64,000 bases of DNA from Agrobacterium albertimagni AOL15 (GCF_000300855.1 NZ_ALJF01000003.1:124001-188000), one strand, 5' to 3'. Shown: positions 19,055 through 27,902, counted from the stretch's first letter. Numbers and translations are program-made. The notes: a model not told the origin generated them from the sequence alone.

Positions 19055-19222
19055 GACGGCTCCTTCGTCTCGTCAGGGACAATGCATAAGCCGTGCCAGT
19101 TCGACGCAGCGCCGCTAAGTGCTTGAATCCCAAGAAGGCACTTGCTGCACCGCAAAAGGAATGAGCAGTCAAGGCGACTGCATGCACACGAATTAATCGA
19201 TTGCTGTCAAATCGTAATCTAT

Positions 19223-19234
19223 ATTGTATGCAAT
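19223..19234. promoter_or_regulatory. Candidate GntR/FadR-type operator (ATTGTATGCAAT)
   Basis: ATTGTATGCAAT is a near-perfect palindrome in the divergent gap between the potA-like gene and a FadR-type regulator. FCD-domain GntR proteins typically bind TTGTATACAA-like sites, so autoregulation and control of the transporter operon are plausible. This rests on position and symmetry only. Confidence 0.45.
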
Positions 19235-19294
19235 CCTGGATCGATTTCGCGTCCGCCAGACCTTTCGCAAGATTGAACTGCGAGGTAAAAGACG

Positions 19295-19318
19295 ATGAGA
19301 CACCGGATGATCCCATGA
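19295..19318 (+). other. Seven-codon upstream ORF coupled to the regulator start
   Basis: GAGG lies 9 bases before an ATG that encodes M-R-H-R-M-I-P and stops in TGA at 19316-19318. That stop overlaps the regulator's ATG at 19315 as ATGA. The regulator itself has only a weak ribosome site, so translation may depend on reinitiation after this minimal ORF. It could also be coincidental. Confidence 0.3.
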
Positions 19319-20028
19319 CCGCCAAGAGCTCACTCCACAAGCAACTCGACCCAAACCTTGAAGACCGCGCCCGCGCGATCCGCGACGCCCTGCGCGACGC
19401 GATCGTCGACCGACGCCTTGCTCCGGGAACCAAGCTCTCCGAAGCAGAAGTCGGCACCCTCTTCGATGTCAGCCGAACGGTCGTGCGCGACGCGCTGCAG
19501 ATGCTGGCCTTCGAGGGACTGGTGAGGACGGAACGCAATCGCGGCGCCTTCGTCTCCAATCCGAGCACGGAAGAGGCGCGCCAGGTCTTTGCATCGCGCC
19601 GCCTGATCGAGGCCGGCATTATTGCGGCCGCCGCCGAGCGCATCACGTCATCCGACATCGCAGCCCTGCGCGAACACCTGAAGGAAGAGGCGCGGTACCG
19701 CACAGAACGCGGCGCGAATGCAAGACGCGCCGAGATCAAGGCATCGGGCGATTTCCACCTCATGTTGGCCAAGGTGGCTGGCAATCAGGTGCTGGAAAAG
19801 TTCATGGACGAACTCGTCGCCCGCTCATCCCTCGTCATCGCGCTTTATGGCCGCACCGGCATTTCCAGCTGCGGACATGACGAGCACGACGAAATCCTGA
19901 ACGCCTTGGAAAAGGGCGAGGTGGAGAAGGCGACCCATCTCATGCTGCATCACATCGATCACATCGAGGCCGATCTCGATCTCACCATGGCCGAAGCCCG
20001 CACGCTCAAGGACGCGCTCGCCCTCTGA
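19315..20028 (+). CDS. GntR family regulator, FadR/FCD type
   Basis: A 237-residue transcription factor with an N-terminal winged helix (GTKLSEAEVGTLFDVSRTV then DALQMLAFEGLVR) and an all-helical FCD ligand domain with the metal-ligand pattern (DFHLML, then a late HHIDHIEADL). It is divergent from the potA-like operon and probably represses it until the substrate or its racemised product is bound. The ATG at 19315 places the winged helix about 20-25 residues from the N-terminus, as usual. The frame stays open to 19201, but that extension covers the promoter. Confidence 0.88.
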   Translation: MTAKSSLHKQLDPNLEDRARAIRDALRDAIVDRRLAPGTKLSEAEVGTLFDVSRTVVRDALQMLAFEGLVRTERNRGAFVSNPSTEEARQVFASRRLIEAGIIAAAAERITSSDIAALREHLKEEARYRTERGANARRAEIKASGDFHLMLAKVAGNQVLEKFMDELVARSSLVIALYGRTGISSCGHDEHDEILNALEKGEVEKATHLMLHHIDHIEADLDLTMAEARTLKDALAL

Positions 20029-20060
20029 CCTTACCGTTTCGCGCTGATACCGGGCCCTTG

Positions 20061-20798
20061 TCAGCCGGATCGCTGCGCGACCTTGCGGTCGTGCTCGATA
20101 GTTTCGAGCATGGCAGCTCTCGCTCCGGCTTCGTCGCCATATTCGATCCGGTTGACCAGCAACCGGTGTTTCTCGAGGAGCGCATCCAGAAGGCATGGAT
20201 CCGGTGCCGCCATCAGCGCCTTGTAAGCAAGCGCGTGGGCAAGCTCGATGACGCCGTACAACGCCCGCACGAAGGGATTATGCGCCGAATCCGCGATGAT
20301 GCGGTGCAGTTCGAAATCCGCGAGTGCGAAATTCTGCAGCGAACCGAGCGAGGTCTCCATCTGGTGGATCCAGTAGAGCATCAGGCGGATCTGGTCGGCG
20401 GTACGGCGCCGTGCCACTTCGGCCGCGGCCTGCGGCTCCAGCGAGCGACGCACCTCGTGCAGACCCGACAGGAACTCGGCATCGACAGGGGCTTCCAGAT
20501 GCCAAGCCAGAACCTGCGGATCATAAAGGCTCCAGCGGCTCTTCTTGGCGACCTTGGTGCCAACTTTCGGGCGGGCTTCGAGCAACCCCTTAGCCTCCAA
20601 AGTCTTCAAGGCCTCGCGCAACACCGTGCGCGAGACCTCGAATTCCTCCATCAATTCGGCATCGTTCGGCAAAGTGGTGCCGATCGGATAACGGCCGGAG
20701 ATAACTCCGGCCCCAATTTCGTTGATCACATGCGAATGATAGTTACGCGCCGTCGACCGCCCGGACAGGGAGCGAAGAAGGCTCCCCGGCTCACTCAT
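20061..20798 (-). CDS. GntR family regulator, FadR/FCD type, of the YtfQRT-type operon
   Basis: A 245-residue FadR-type regulator: winged helix (GTTLPNDAELMEEFEVSRTV then LREALKTLEAKGLL) and an FCD domain (ADFELHRIIADSAHNP and a late metal-ligand His in EKHRLLVNRIEYGD). It is the last gene of the leftward sugar-transporter operon; its ATG overlaps the permease stop by 4 bp. It resembles GguR/LgoR/ExuR-like regulators of sugar-acid and galactose utilisation. It converges with the other FadR-type gene. Confidence 0.9.
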   Translation of the reverse strand: MSEPGSLLRSLSGRSTARNYHSHVINEIGAGVISGRYPIGTTLPNDAELMEEFEVSRTVLREALKTLEAKGLLEARPKVGTKVAKKSRWSLYDPQVLAWHLEAPVDAEFLSGLHEVRRSLEPQAAAEVARRRTADQIRLMLYWIHQMETSLGSLQNFALADFELHRIIADSAHNPFVRALYGVIELAHALAYKALMAAPDPCLLDALLEKHRLLVNRIEYGDEAGARAAMLETIEHDRKVAQRSG

Positions 20799-21775
20799 GC
20801 AGGGGCCTTCTTCAGGCGCGTACGCCCGGTCTGCGCGGTAAACACCAGCTTCTGAAGCAAGATGAACATGAACAGCAGGAACCCGATGGCGATTTTAGTC
20901 CACCAGCTGGAGAGCGTCCCATCGAAGACGATATAGGTCTGGACGAGGCCCTGCAGCATGACCCCGATCAGGGTTCCGAAGATGAAACCGTAACCGCCCG
21001 TCAACAGGGTTCCGCCTATCACCACGGCTGCAATCGAGTCAAGTTCGATGCCAACGGCCGCCAAGGGGTATCCGGCAGAAGTGTAAAGCGAATAGACGAT
21101 GCCGGCGAGCCCGCCAAGGAAGGACGACAGGGCATAGATGCCGACCGTCACGCGCCCGGTCGGCACACCCATGAGTGATGCCGAATTGGCATTGCCGCCG
21201 ATCGCATAAACATAGGAGCCGAACCGCGTCTTGTGGGCGATGAACCCGAAGACGAGGAAGGTGCCGAGCATCAAGAGACCGATGAAGCTCAGGCGTCCTC
21301 CACCGGGCAGCCGGTAGTAGAGGCTGGAAATGGTTCGGTAGAACTCGTGATCGATCGGAATGGAATCCTGGCTGAGCACCGAGGCCATGCCGCGCGCCAG
21401 AAACATGCCCGCCAGCGTCACGATGAAGGGCGGCACCTGCAGGAAGTGAATGACCGCCCCCATTGACGCCCCGAAGGCTGCGGCCAGAACCAGAACGATT
21501 GCAAAGACCGCCATGGGATGCAGGCCGACCCAGGAAATCAGAATGGCCGTGATGACGCCGGTCAGGCCGATCACAGCCCCGACGGAGAGATCGATGCCGC
21601 CGGAAATGATGACGAAGGTCGCACCGACGGCAGCGATGCCGAGAAAGGCGTTGTCGGTCAGAAAGTTGCCGAAGACGCGCGTCGACCACATGCCCGGATA
21701 TTGGGAAATGCAGATGGCATAAGCGATCACGAAGATGAGGGTGGTCGCGGCGAGAGGGCGATAACGCGGATTCAT
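20795..21775 (-). CDS. yjfF: Sugar ABC transporter permease (YjfF/RbsC type)
   Basis: A 326-residue membrane permease of the CUT2 class with eight or more helices. The hallmark segment is FVIISGGIDLSVGAVIGLTG, and VIGGTLLTGGYG appears near the end. With the adjoining permease it forms the heterodimeric channel seen in E. coli YtfT-YjfF, which imports galactofuranose; the real ligand here is unproven. It overlaps both neighbours by 4 bp. Confidence 0.88.
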   Translation of the reverse strand: MNPRYRPLAATTLIFVIAYAICISQYPGMWSTRVFGNFLTDNAFLGIAAVGATFVIISGGIDLSVGAVIGLTGVITAILISWVGLHPMAVFAIVLVLAAAFGASMGAVIHFLQVPPFIVTLAGMFLARGMASVLSQDSIPIDHEFYRTISSLYYRLPGGGRLSFIGLLMLGTFLVFGFIAHKTRFGSYVYAIGGNANSASLMGVPTGRVTVGIYALSSFLGGLAGIVYSLYTSAGYPLAAVGIELDSIAAVVIGGTLLTGGYGFIFGTLIGVMLQGLVQTYIVFDGTLSSWWTKIAIGFLLFMFILLQKLVFTAQTGRTRLKKAPA

Positions 21776-22827
21776 CTTGCCTGTCCCGAAGTTTGGGTCT
21801 TGGTCTGGGTCTGGGTCTGGGTCGGTGTCGTGGCGGGTGCCTGACGCGGGCCGAATTTGCGCCCGAGCACCTGGGCGATCCGGGCCGATTGCAGCACCAG
21901 GATGATGATGATCATGCCCGCCTTGACGATCAGGTTGAACTCCGGCGGAAAGCCGGAGACGAGCACGCCGGTGTTCATCGCCTGAATGATGATCGCGCCG
22001 AGCACCGACATCGGGATCGAGAAGCGACCGCCGAGCAGCGAAGTGCCACCGATGACGACCGCAAGGATCGCATCGAGCTCGAGCCAGAGGCCCGCATTGT
22101 TGGCGTCCGCCCCACGAATATCGGCGGCCGCGATGATGCCGGCCGTCGCGGCACAGAAGCCACCGAAGGCATAGATGCAGAGGATGACGACCTTGCTGCG
22201 CAAACCGGTATAGTTGGCCGCCGACAGATTGATGCCAATGGCTTCAATGAAGAGGCCGATGGCTGTCCGGCGCATCACGAAATGCGCGACCACCATCAGC
22301 ACGATGGCAATGACAGCCGGCATAGGCAGACCGAACAGATTGCCGGTCCCGACGAAAATAAGTGCCTGATCGGAGAAGGTGACGATCGAGCCCTCGGTGA
22401 TCAGCTGCGCCACCCCTCGCCCCGCCACCATCAACACCAGTGTGGCGACGAAAGGCTGGATGCCGAGATAGGCGACCAGAATTCCGTTCCAAAGACCGCA
22501 GAGAATGCCGACGGCAAGCGCTGCCGCGAGTGTCACGATCAACGGCTGCCCGGCAACCGCGCAGGTGGCGGCAACCGCACCGGCAACCGCCATCACGGCA
22601 CCGACCGAGAGATCAACGCCTTTGGTGGCAATGATCGCCGTCATGCCGATCGCAAGGATTGCCACCGGCGCACCACGATTGATGACGTCGATCAGACTGC
22701 CGAACAGCCGGCCATCCTGCCAGGTCACATTGAAGAAGCCGGGAAAGACCAGCCAGTTAAAAAACAGCACGCCGGCAAGAGCCAGAAGCTGTGGGGAAAT
22801 GATGCGGGACATGGAAAGCCTTTTCAT
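21772..22827 (-). CDS. ytfT: Sugar ABC transporter permease (YtfT type) with a Thr/Gln-repeat tail
   Basis: A 351-residue CUT2 permease with the family segment IIATKGVDLSVGAVMAVAG and VIGGTSLLGGRF. The odd part is the C-terminus: after the last helix, residues of the type TPTQTQTQTKTQT form a short repeat encoded by a hexanucleotide tandem repeat. This tail is not expected in the family and is probably cytoplasmic. The gene overlaps its two neighbours by 4 bp each. Confidence 0.88.
   Translation of the reverse strand: MKRLSMSRIISPQLLALAGVLFFNWLVFPGFFNVTWQDGRLFGSLIDVINRGAPVAILAIGMTAIIATKGVDLSVGAVMAVAGAVAATCAVAGQPLIVTLAAALAVGILCGLWNGILVAYLGIQPFVATLVLMVAGRGVAQLITEGSIVTFSDQALIFVGTGNLFGLPMPAVIAIVLMVVAHFVMRRTAIGLFIEAIGINLSAANYTGLRSKVVILCIYAFGGFCAATAGIIAAADIRGADANNAGLWLELDAILAVVIGGTSLLGGRFSIPMSVLGAIIIQAMNTGVLVSGFPPEFNLIVKAGMIIIILVLQSARIAQVLGRKFGPRQAPATTPTQTQTQTKTQTSGQAR
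21795..21824. repeat. Hexanucleotide tandem repeat (five units) in the permease tail
   Basis: Five consecutive hexamers of the GGGTCT type (one unit with T for G, the last ending in G) encode the Thr-Gln repeat on the minus strand. Slippage would add or remove two residues without a frameshift. Confidence 0.85.
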
Positions 22828-24347
22828 GCCTCGGCCTCCGCCGGCTGGGCGGCAATGGTCTGGACGATGACACCCGGGGTGATGTCGGCGCCATGCAGTT
22901 CGGCGACCATCTTGCGGTCACGCATGACGACGACACGCGAGGAATAACTGACGATTTCGTCGAGCTCGGACGAGATGACGACCAGCGCGAGGCCGTCTTC
23001 GCGCAACCGGCTGATCATGCGCACGATTTCGGCATGAGCGCCGACATCGATGCCGCGCGTCGGCTCGTCGAGAATGAGGAACCGCGGATCGGTAGCAAGC
23101 CAGCGGGCAAGGATCACTTTCTGCTGGTTGCCGCCGGAGAGAAGCTTGACGGGAAGCTCGGCAGACGCCGTGCGGATGTCGAGCGCCTCGATGAAATTGC
23201 CGGCGATCTCCAGCTGCTCGTCGCGGTTCAAGGCCTTGAACCAGCCAAGCCGCGCCTGCATGGCGATGACGATGTTCTCGCGAACCGAGAGGTCGCCGAA
23301 GATGCCGTCGATCTTGCGGTCTTCCGGGCAGAAGCCGAAGCCGAGTTCGACGGCTTCGCGCGGATTGCGGACCTGCCGTGTCGAGCCGTCGATCTTGATC
23401 GCGCCGCTATCGGCATGGTCGATGCCGAACATCAGCCGCGCCATTTCTGTACGGCCGGAACCGAGGAGACCGGCGACACCTACGACTTCGCCGCGATGGA
23501 TCTTGAGATCGAAGGGCTGGACGCTGTTTGTGAGGCCAAAGCCCTCGAATTCCATCAGTGTCTCGCCGACCTCGCCCTCTTCGCCGAGAACATCAGGATG
23601 GTGAAAAGCCAGGTCCTTGCCGAGCATCATGCGCACCAGGCTGGTGCGGTCAAGCGAGGCAATGGCCTGCGTGCCGACAAGACGTCCGTTGCGCAGGACC
23701 GTCACGCGGTCCGACAACTCGAACACCTGATCGAGGAAGTGGGTGATGAAGACGATGGCGAGGCCACGATCACGCAGCTGCCGGACGATGCCGAACAGCT
23801 TCTCGACTTCGGATCGGTCAAGACTAGCAGTCGGCTCGTCGAGGATCAGCACCTTACCGGAAAGCTCGACGGCACGGGCGATGGCAATGATCTGCTGAAC
23901 GGCGACGGAAAAGGTTGAAAGCTCCGCCTTCACATCTATGTCGAGACCATAGGTCGTCAGGATTTCGCGCGATTCCCGTTCCATCCGACGCTTGTCGACC
24001 AGACCGAAACGGTTTGTCGGCTGTCGGCCGATGAAGAGATTGTCGATGACGGTCATGTTGGGCAGGAGGTTGACCTCCTGATAGACCGTGCCGATGCCGA
24101 GTGCCTGGGCCTGCTGCGGCGTGGTAAAATTGACGTTTTCGCCATCGACGGAGATCACGCCTCCATCGGGAATATAGGCGCCTGTCAGGATTTTAATCAG
24201 CGTCGATTTGCCGGCGCCGTTTTCGCCGAGCAGCGCATGCACCTCGCCGCGATGAAAGGCGATATCGACGCCGTCGAGCGCCGTATGATTGCCGAATGTC
24301 TTGGTGATGCCCGCCGCCGCAAGCACGATCGATGGATGCTCGGTCAT
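22824..24347 (-). CDS. ytfR: Sugar ABC transporter ATP-binding protein, double ATPase (YtfR/MglA type)
   Basis: A 507-residue CUT2 ATPase made of two fused nucleotide-binding domains. The first has Walker A GENGAGKSTLIK and Walker B VLILDEPTASLD; the second has a degenerate P-loop (GLLGSGRTEMARLMFG), signature LLSGGNQQKVILARWL and Walker B FLILDEPTRGIDVG, as is normal for MglA/RbsA/YtfR. It follows the binding-protein gene after about 105 bp containing a hairpin, and overlaps the first permease by 4 bp. Confidence 0.92.
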   Translation of the reverse strand: MTEHPSIVLAAAGITKTFGNHTALDGVDIAFHRGEVHALLGENGAGKSTLIKILTGAYIPDGGVISVDGENVNFTTPQQAQALGIGTVYQEVNLLPNMTVIDNLFIGRQPTNRFGLVDKRRMERESREILTTYGLDIDVKAELSTFSVAVQQIIAIARAVELSGKVLILDEPTASLDRSEVEKLFGIVRQLRDRGLAIVFITHFLDQVFELSDRVTVLRNGRLVGTQAIASLDRTSLVRMMLGKDLAFHHPDVLGEEGEVGETLMEFEGFGLTNSVQPFDLKIHRGEVVGVAGLLGSGRTEMARLMFGIDHADSGAIKIDGSTRQVRNPREAVELGFGFCPEDRKIDGIFGDLSVRENIVIAMQARLGWFKALNRDEQLEIAGNFIEALDIRTASAELPVKLLSGGNQQKVILARWLATDPRFLILDEPTRGIDVGAHAEIVRMISRLREDGLALVVISSELDEIVSYSSRVVVMRDRKMVAELHGADITPGVIVQTIAAQPAEAEA

Positions 24348-24407
24348 ATGCCTCTTCCCCCACTCCCACGAAGCTATCCCCGATTGAAGCCGGGAGAAAG
24401 CGACAGC

Positions 24408-24435
24408 GACCCCGCCACCAGGAACTGGCGGGGTC
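24408..24435 (-). terminator. Intercistronic hairpin after the binding-protein gene
   Basis: A 10-bp perfect stem (GACCCCGCCA with TGGCGGGGTC) and an eight-base loop lie 18 bp after the binding-protein stop on the minus strand. No T-run follows. It is a probable mRNA-stabilising or partial-termination element that raises binding protein over ATPase. Confidence 0.6.
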
Positions 24436-24452
24436 GTGCCGGGAGGGTTACC

Positions 24453-25415
24453 TTAGTAACCGAGGCCCTTGCGGTTGTCATACTCGCCCTGCGGGTTGTC
24501 CGCAGGCGTGTAGAGCTTGGATTCCGTGATGATGAACTTCTCCGGCTGCTTGCCGTCCTTCAGGAATGCGTCGAGCGCATCGAAGGCAGGGCCTGCCATG
24601 TTCGGGGTCAGTTCCACGGTGGCATTGGCTTCGCCGGCAACCATGGCAGCGAAGATATCCGGAACGGCGTCGATCGAAACGACGAGGATGTCAGTGCCCG
24701 GCTTCAGGCCGGCATCCTTGATCGCCTGGATGGCGCCGACGGCCATGTCGTCATTGTGGGCATACATCGCGCAGATGTCCTTGCCGCCATTTTCGGCCTT
24801 CAGGAAGCCTTCCATGACTTCCTTGCCCTTGGCGCGGGTAAAGTCGCCGGTCTGGCTGCGAGCAATCGAGATGTTGGACTTGCCGGCGATCGCTTCTTCG
24901 AAGCCCTTCTTGCGGTTGATGGCAGGCGTCGAACCGACGGTGCCCTGCAGCTCGACCACCTTGCACGGCTTGTCGCCGACGGTGTTGACCAGCCATTCGC
25001 CGGCAACACGGCCTTCCTTCACCTGGTCGGAAGCGACCGAGGTCAGGTAAAGATCCTGCGGAGCGTCAACGCCGCGGTCGAGCAGGATGACCGGGATTTC
25101 GGCTTCCTTGGCTTCGGTCAGAACGTCTTCCCAGCCGGTTGCGACGACGGGAGCGACGAGAATGGCGTCAACGCCCTGGGCGATGAATCCGCGGATGGCC
25201 TTGATCTGGTTTTCCTGCTTCTGCTGGGCATCGGCGAACTTCAGTTCGATGCCGCGCTTTTCAGCTTCGAGCTTGGTGACGGAAGTTTCAGCAGCGCGCC
25301 AGCCCGATTCCGAACCGATCTGCGAGAAGCCGACGGTCAGGTCTGCAGCCATGGCAGACGAGCAGCCGAGTGCGATCACGCTTGCGCTGAGCGCAAGCTT
25401 GCGAAGAAATGTCAT
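24453..25415 (-). CDS. ytfQ: Sugar ABC transporter substrate-binding protein (YtfQ type)
   Basis: A 320-residue periplasmic binding protein of the ribose/galactose type I fold. MTFLRKLALSASVIALGCSS is a Sec signal with likely cleavage after SAMA; AGGGAGGA sits about 6 bases before the ATG at 25415. The mature N-terminus (DLTVGFSQIGSESGWR) matches YtfQ, whose E. coli member binds galactofuranose. Residues such as DRGVDAP and AHNDDMAVGAIQA line the ligand cleft in this family. The open frame continues 27 codons upstream into the promoter region and is not expected to be translated. Confidence 0.92.
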   Translation of the reverse strand: MTFLRKLALSASVIALGCSSAMAADLTVGFSQIGSESGWRAAETSVTKLEAEKRGIELKFADAQQKQENQIKAIRGFIAQGVDAILVAPVVATGWEDVLTEAKEAEIPVILLDRGVDAPQDLYLTSVASDQVKEGRVAGEWLVNTVGDKPCKVVELQGTVGSTPAINRKKGFEEAIAGKSNISIARSQTGDFTRAKGKEVMEGFLKAENGGKDICAMYAHNDDMAVGAIQAIKDAGLKPGTDILVVSIDAVPDIFAAMVAGEANATVELTPNMAGPAFDALDAFLKDGKQPEKFIITESKLYTPADNPQGEYDNRKGLGY

Positions 25416-25777
25416 GATGTCCTCCCTTGAAAAGACACCGCCTCCACGGTGCCTGGCATTATGCATAGGCAAAGGTTCGAGACCTGTAAAGTCCAAAAGT
25501 ACTATTATATGTTGTGCGCTGCAGCATAACCTTGAGCTACACTTCGCAGCCCCTCGTCAGGACATCGGGGGCCGAAAGGTTAACATGGTCGAAAAGCACT
25601 GGCCGAGTATAGGCGAAGCAGGAGAACGCGAAAGCCCTGAAATACAGGGGTTACAGCGCCGCCACCCCAATTTTCGTAATTTCCTGTTAACCAGTTTTCT
25701 TTATATTTCCCGATGCACGATGGCTGTGCCTCCGCATGAGCGATTCCGGCTCCCGCTATTCGAGACAGGAATACCCA
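25416..25777. promoter_or_regulatory. Divergent gap before ytfQ and parA; candidate operator TATGCATA
   Basis: The 362-bp gap should hold the ytfQ-operon promoter and the parA promoter. The 8-bp palindrome TATGCATA is at 25460-25467, and ATGTTG-N7-CAGCAT at about 25508-25526 is a near-palindrome. Either could be the site of the operon's own FadR-type regulator. I see no gene here. Confidence 0.35.
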
Positions 25778-26503
25778 ATGGCAGTGATCACCTTCGCGAA
25801 TACGAAGGGCGGCGCAGGAAAGACGACTGCGGCCCTTCTTCTGACCACCGAACTTCTCCACCGCAATTACCGAGTTTGCGTGATAGACGCCGACCCCCAG
25901 CGGTGGTTCTCCAAGTGGTACGAAGGCGCTGCATTGATGCCGAGGCTTTCCGTCGAGACCTATGTCTCCGCACCAACCATTCAAAAGATCGTCCACGAGC
26001 GCCGCAGCCAGTGGGATTTCGTCATCGTCGACCTTCCCGGCCTCCAGTCACCCCTGCTCGCGTCGGCCGTTGGGCTGTCGGATCACGTCATCGTTCCGAT
26101 CCAGGGCTCGAGCATGGACGCTCAGGGTGGCGCCCAGGTGCTTGATCTCCTGCGCTACCTCGACCGCAAGGCGGGGATTCGCATTCCGCATTCCGTCGTC
26201 CTGTCCCGAGTCAATCCGGCCATTACGACCCGTTCGATGCAGGCGGTGAAGCGTCTGCTGTCGGCGCAGGATATCCGCGTCTTCGACACACCGATTGCCG
26301 AACGCGCCGCATTCCGGGAAATGTTCGACATGCATCGCCCGCTTCGAAAGCTCGACAATGCCCCGACCGCGGGCGGCGAAAAGGCAATCCTGAACGCACG
26401 GGCCTTCGCCGACGAGGTCCTGTCGCACGTCGATATTGGCAAGGCAGCAGCCCCTGCTTACGCTGCAAGACGTGATCTGCAGGCCCTGGAGACCGCGGCC
26501 TGA
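25778..26503 (+). CDS. Solitary ParA/VirC1-like ATPase
   Basis: A 241-residue deviant Walker A ATPase: MAVITFANTKGGAGKTTAAL has the KGGAGKT signature lysine, VIDADPQRW is Walker A', and VIVDLPG is Walker B. Its length and DxDPQxxxxxW-type segment resemble the VirC1/orphan ParA group of Rhizobiales rather than RepA or chromosomal ParA, and no parB-like gene is beside it. It could position a polar complex, plasmid or envelope machine. The ATG at 25778 has AGGA about 7 bases upstream; an earlier in-frame start at 25736 lacks support. Confidence 0.8.
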   Translation: MAVITFANTKGGAGKTTAALLLTTELLHRNYRVCVIDADPQRWFSKWYEGAALMPRLSVETYVSAPTIQKIVHERRSQWDFVIVDLPGLQSPLLASAVGLSDHVIVPIQGSSMDAQGGAQVLDLLRYLDRKAGIRIPHSVVLSRVNPAITTRSMQAVKRLLSAQDIRVFDTPIAERAAFREMFDMHRPLRKLDNAPTAGGEKAILNARAFADEVLSHVDIGKAAAPAYAARRDLQALETAA

Positions 26504-26546
26504 GGGGCGCTCTCACAACACAACCAACGGAAGCAGAAATTCTTGC

Positions 26547-26585
26547 GAGGCGCCGCGGCCAACAGCCCGGCGCCTCCTTCGTTTT
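26547..26585 (+). terminator. Terminator after the ParA-like gene
   Basis: GAGGCGCCG (26547-26555) pairs perfectly with CGGCGCCTC (26568-26576) across a 12-base loop, followed by a T-rich CTTCGTTTTC. It lies 43 bp past the stop codon. Confidence 0.75.
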
Positions 26586-27145
26586 CTGGTCATTTTGCGA
26601 CAGCGATGTCGCTGCTGCAATTTTGCCCGATAACTTCTCTAGCCTTCGCCAAATCACGATTCCGTCAGGCGTCGTGAAAGGCAACAAGGAGATTGCGACG
26701 TAAGAGATGACGGAACAACGCGGGCGATGGGCGAAATCGCCACATTCCTGCCGGATTTCACAGTGGCTTTGAGCCCGGCCCAGGCGAAATTCTCATCTGT
26801 CATTCCTTATAAAGCAGCTATCGAAAGGACCGCTGGTGCGCCAAAAAGATACAATTTTTCGCAGCGCAAAATTGCATTGGTACCATCCGCAACCGATTTA
26901 CAGCTCACTGAGAAGCCAACTAATGCACTGATTGAAATACGTATTTTTTCGCAAAAGTGACATGACATGCCAAAACCGGATTTTGCAGCCCAACAATTTG
27001 TCTAGAATTTTCGCGGCACTGCAACATCTTGACACCATGGACGTTCTCCCGGACCATTCCCGCACTTGGCTAGGTGGGTGAGACTTGTTCAACCGGTTGT
27101 GACCGAAGAAGGGTTTTGTGGCGTTGTCGAAAGATTGGAGCTGCA
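26586..27145. other. Non-coding, lower-GC stretch upstream of the LuxR-type gene
   Basis: About 560 bp with no convincing gene. A 77-codon open frame (26727-26960) has no ribosome site and no recognisable sequence. A TTGACA at about 27029 could be a -35 element for the regulator downstream, but I see no good -10 partner. Confidence 0.4.
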
Positions 27146-27790
27146 ATGGATTACACTAGCAAGATCAGGGTGCTGGTTCTGGACGACAACCCGGTTCTCA
27201 TCGACGGGCTGAACTTCCTCATCAACTCTACCCGCCAACTGCATGCGATTATCCTGCCGCAACGCAATCAAAAGCTGTGCGAAGCCATCGAAAAGCTCGA
27301 GCCCGACGTGATCGTGGCGGACCCGAACTTCCTGGACGGACTTCTCTCCGAATGCGGCCTGCAAATGCAGGACCTTCGCGTCAGAACCAAGCTGATCGCT
27401 TATTGTGATGCGCGAGAAACGCAGTCTGGAGAAACCTACATAAACCGTGGCTACAGTGGTGTGGTCACGAAGACGGTCGCCAGCCCACGCCTCCTGCGCG
27501 CGATCAAAAGCGTCCATGCCGGAGATGTCGTCATCGACGAAACAGTGCTTGCGCTGTCGGATCGACCGTCCAGACCCTGCGCAATCGACCAGCGGAAGCT
27601 GTCCATGAAGGAAGAGTTCGTCCTTCGCCATGTGGCACTCGGCAAAGCGATGAAAGAGATCGCAGCGGACATTCAGCTGAGCGCAAAGACGGTCGAGACA
27701 TATAAGTATAGAGCAATAAAAAAGCTCGATCTTCGGACCAGGTCAGATATTGTAAATTACGCGATAAGCGTAGGCTGGCTGCAGCACTAG
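27146..27790 (+). CDS. LuxR/FixJ-type response regulator
   Basis: A 214-residue regulator with an N-terminal receiver and a C-terminal LuxR helix-turn-helix (MKEIAADIQLSAKTVETYKY then AIKKLDL). The receiver keeps the acidic pair (VLVLDDNPVL), a possible phospho-acceptor Asp in VIVADPNF and the Lys in VVTKTV, but the switch Ser/Thr is replaced in LIAYCDARE, so signalling may be atypical. GGAG lies 6-7 bases before the ATG at 27146. No sensor kinase is adjacent. It is followed by a terminator and then the alginate-like cluster on the same strand, which makes it a candidate regulator of that cluster. Confidence 0.85.
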   Translation: MDYTSKIRVLVLDDNPVLIDGLNFLINSTRQLHAIILPQRNQKLCEAIEKLEPDVIVADPNFLDGLLSECGLQMQDLRVRTKLIAYCDARETQSGETYINRGYSGVVTKTVASPRLLRAIKSVHAGDVVIDETVLALSDRPSRPCAIDQRKLSMKEEFVLRHVALGKAMKEIAADIQLSAKTVETYKYRAIKKLDLRTRSDIVNYAISVGWLQH

Positions 27791-27811
27791 TATTTTCCAC
27801 GCACATATTAG

Positions 27812-27843
27812 AAAAGCCGCGTCATTTTGATTGCGGCTTTTTT
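27812..27843 (+). terminator. Rho-independent terminator after the LuxR-type gene
   Basis: AAAAGCCGC (27812-27820) pairs with GCGGCTTTT (27833-27841), 12-base loop, continuing into a run of T. This isolates the regulator from the alginate-like cluster. Confidence 0.88.
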
Positions 27844-27902
27844 GCATTTTAATTTTCTGTTTATCATGAAATTCTGAAATTTACTTTTCAAAAGACGGGA
27901 AA

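Noticed and set aside
21793..22947. 384-codon plus-strand frame
   Set aside because: Antisense shadow of the permease and ATPase genes, with a low-complexity His/Arg/Asp composition.
26727..26960. 77-codon frame upstream of the LuxR-type gene
   Set aside because: No ribosome site, no hydrophobic or domain pattern; treated as non-coding.
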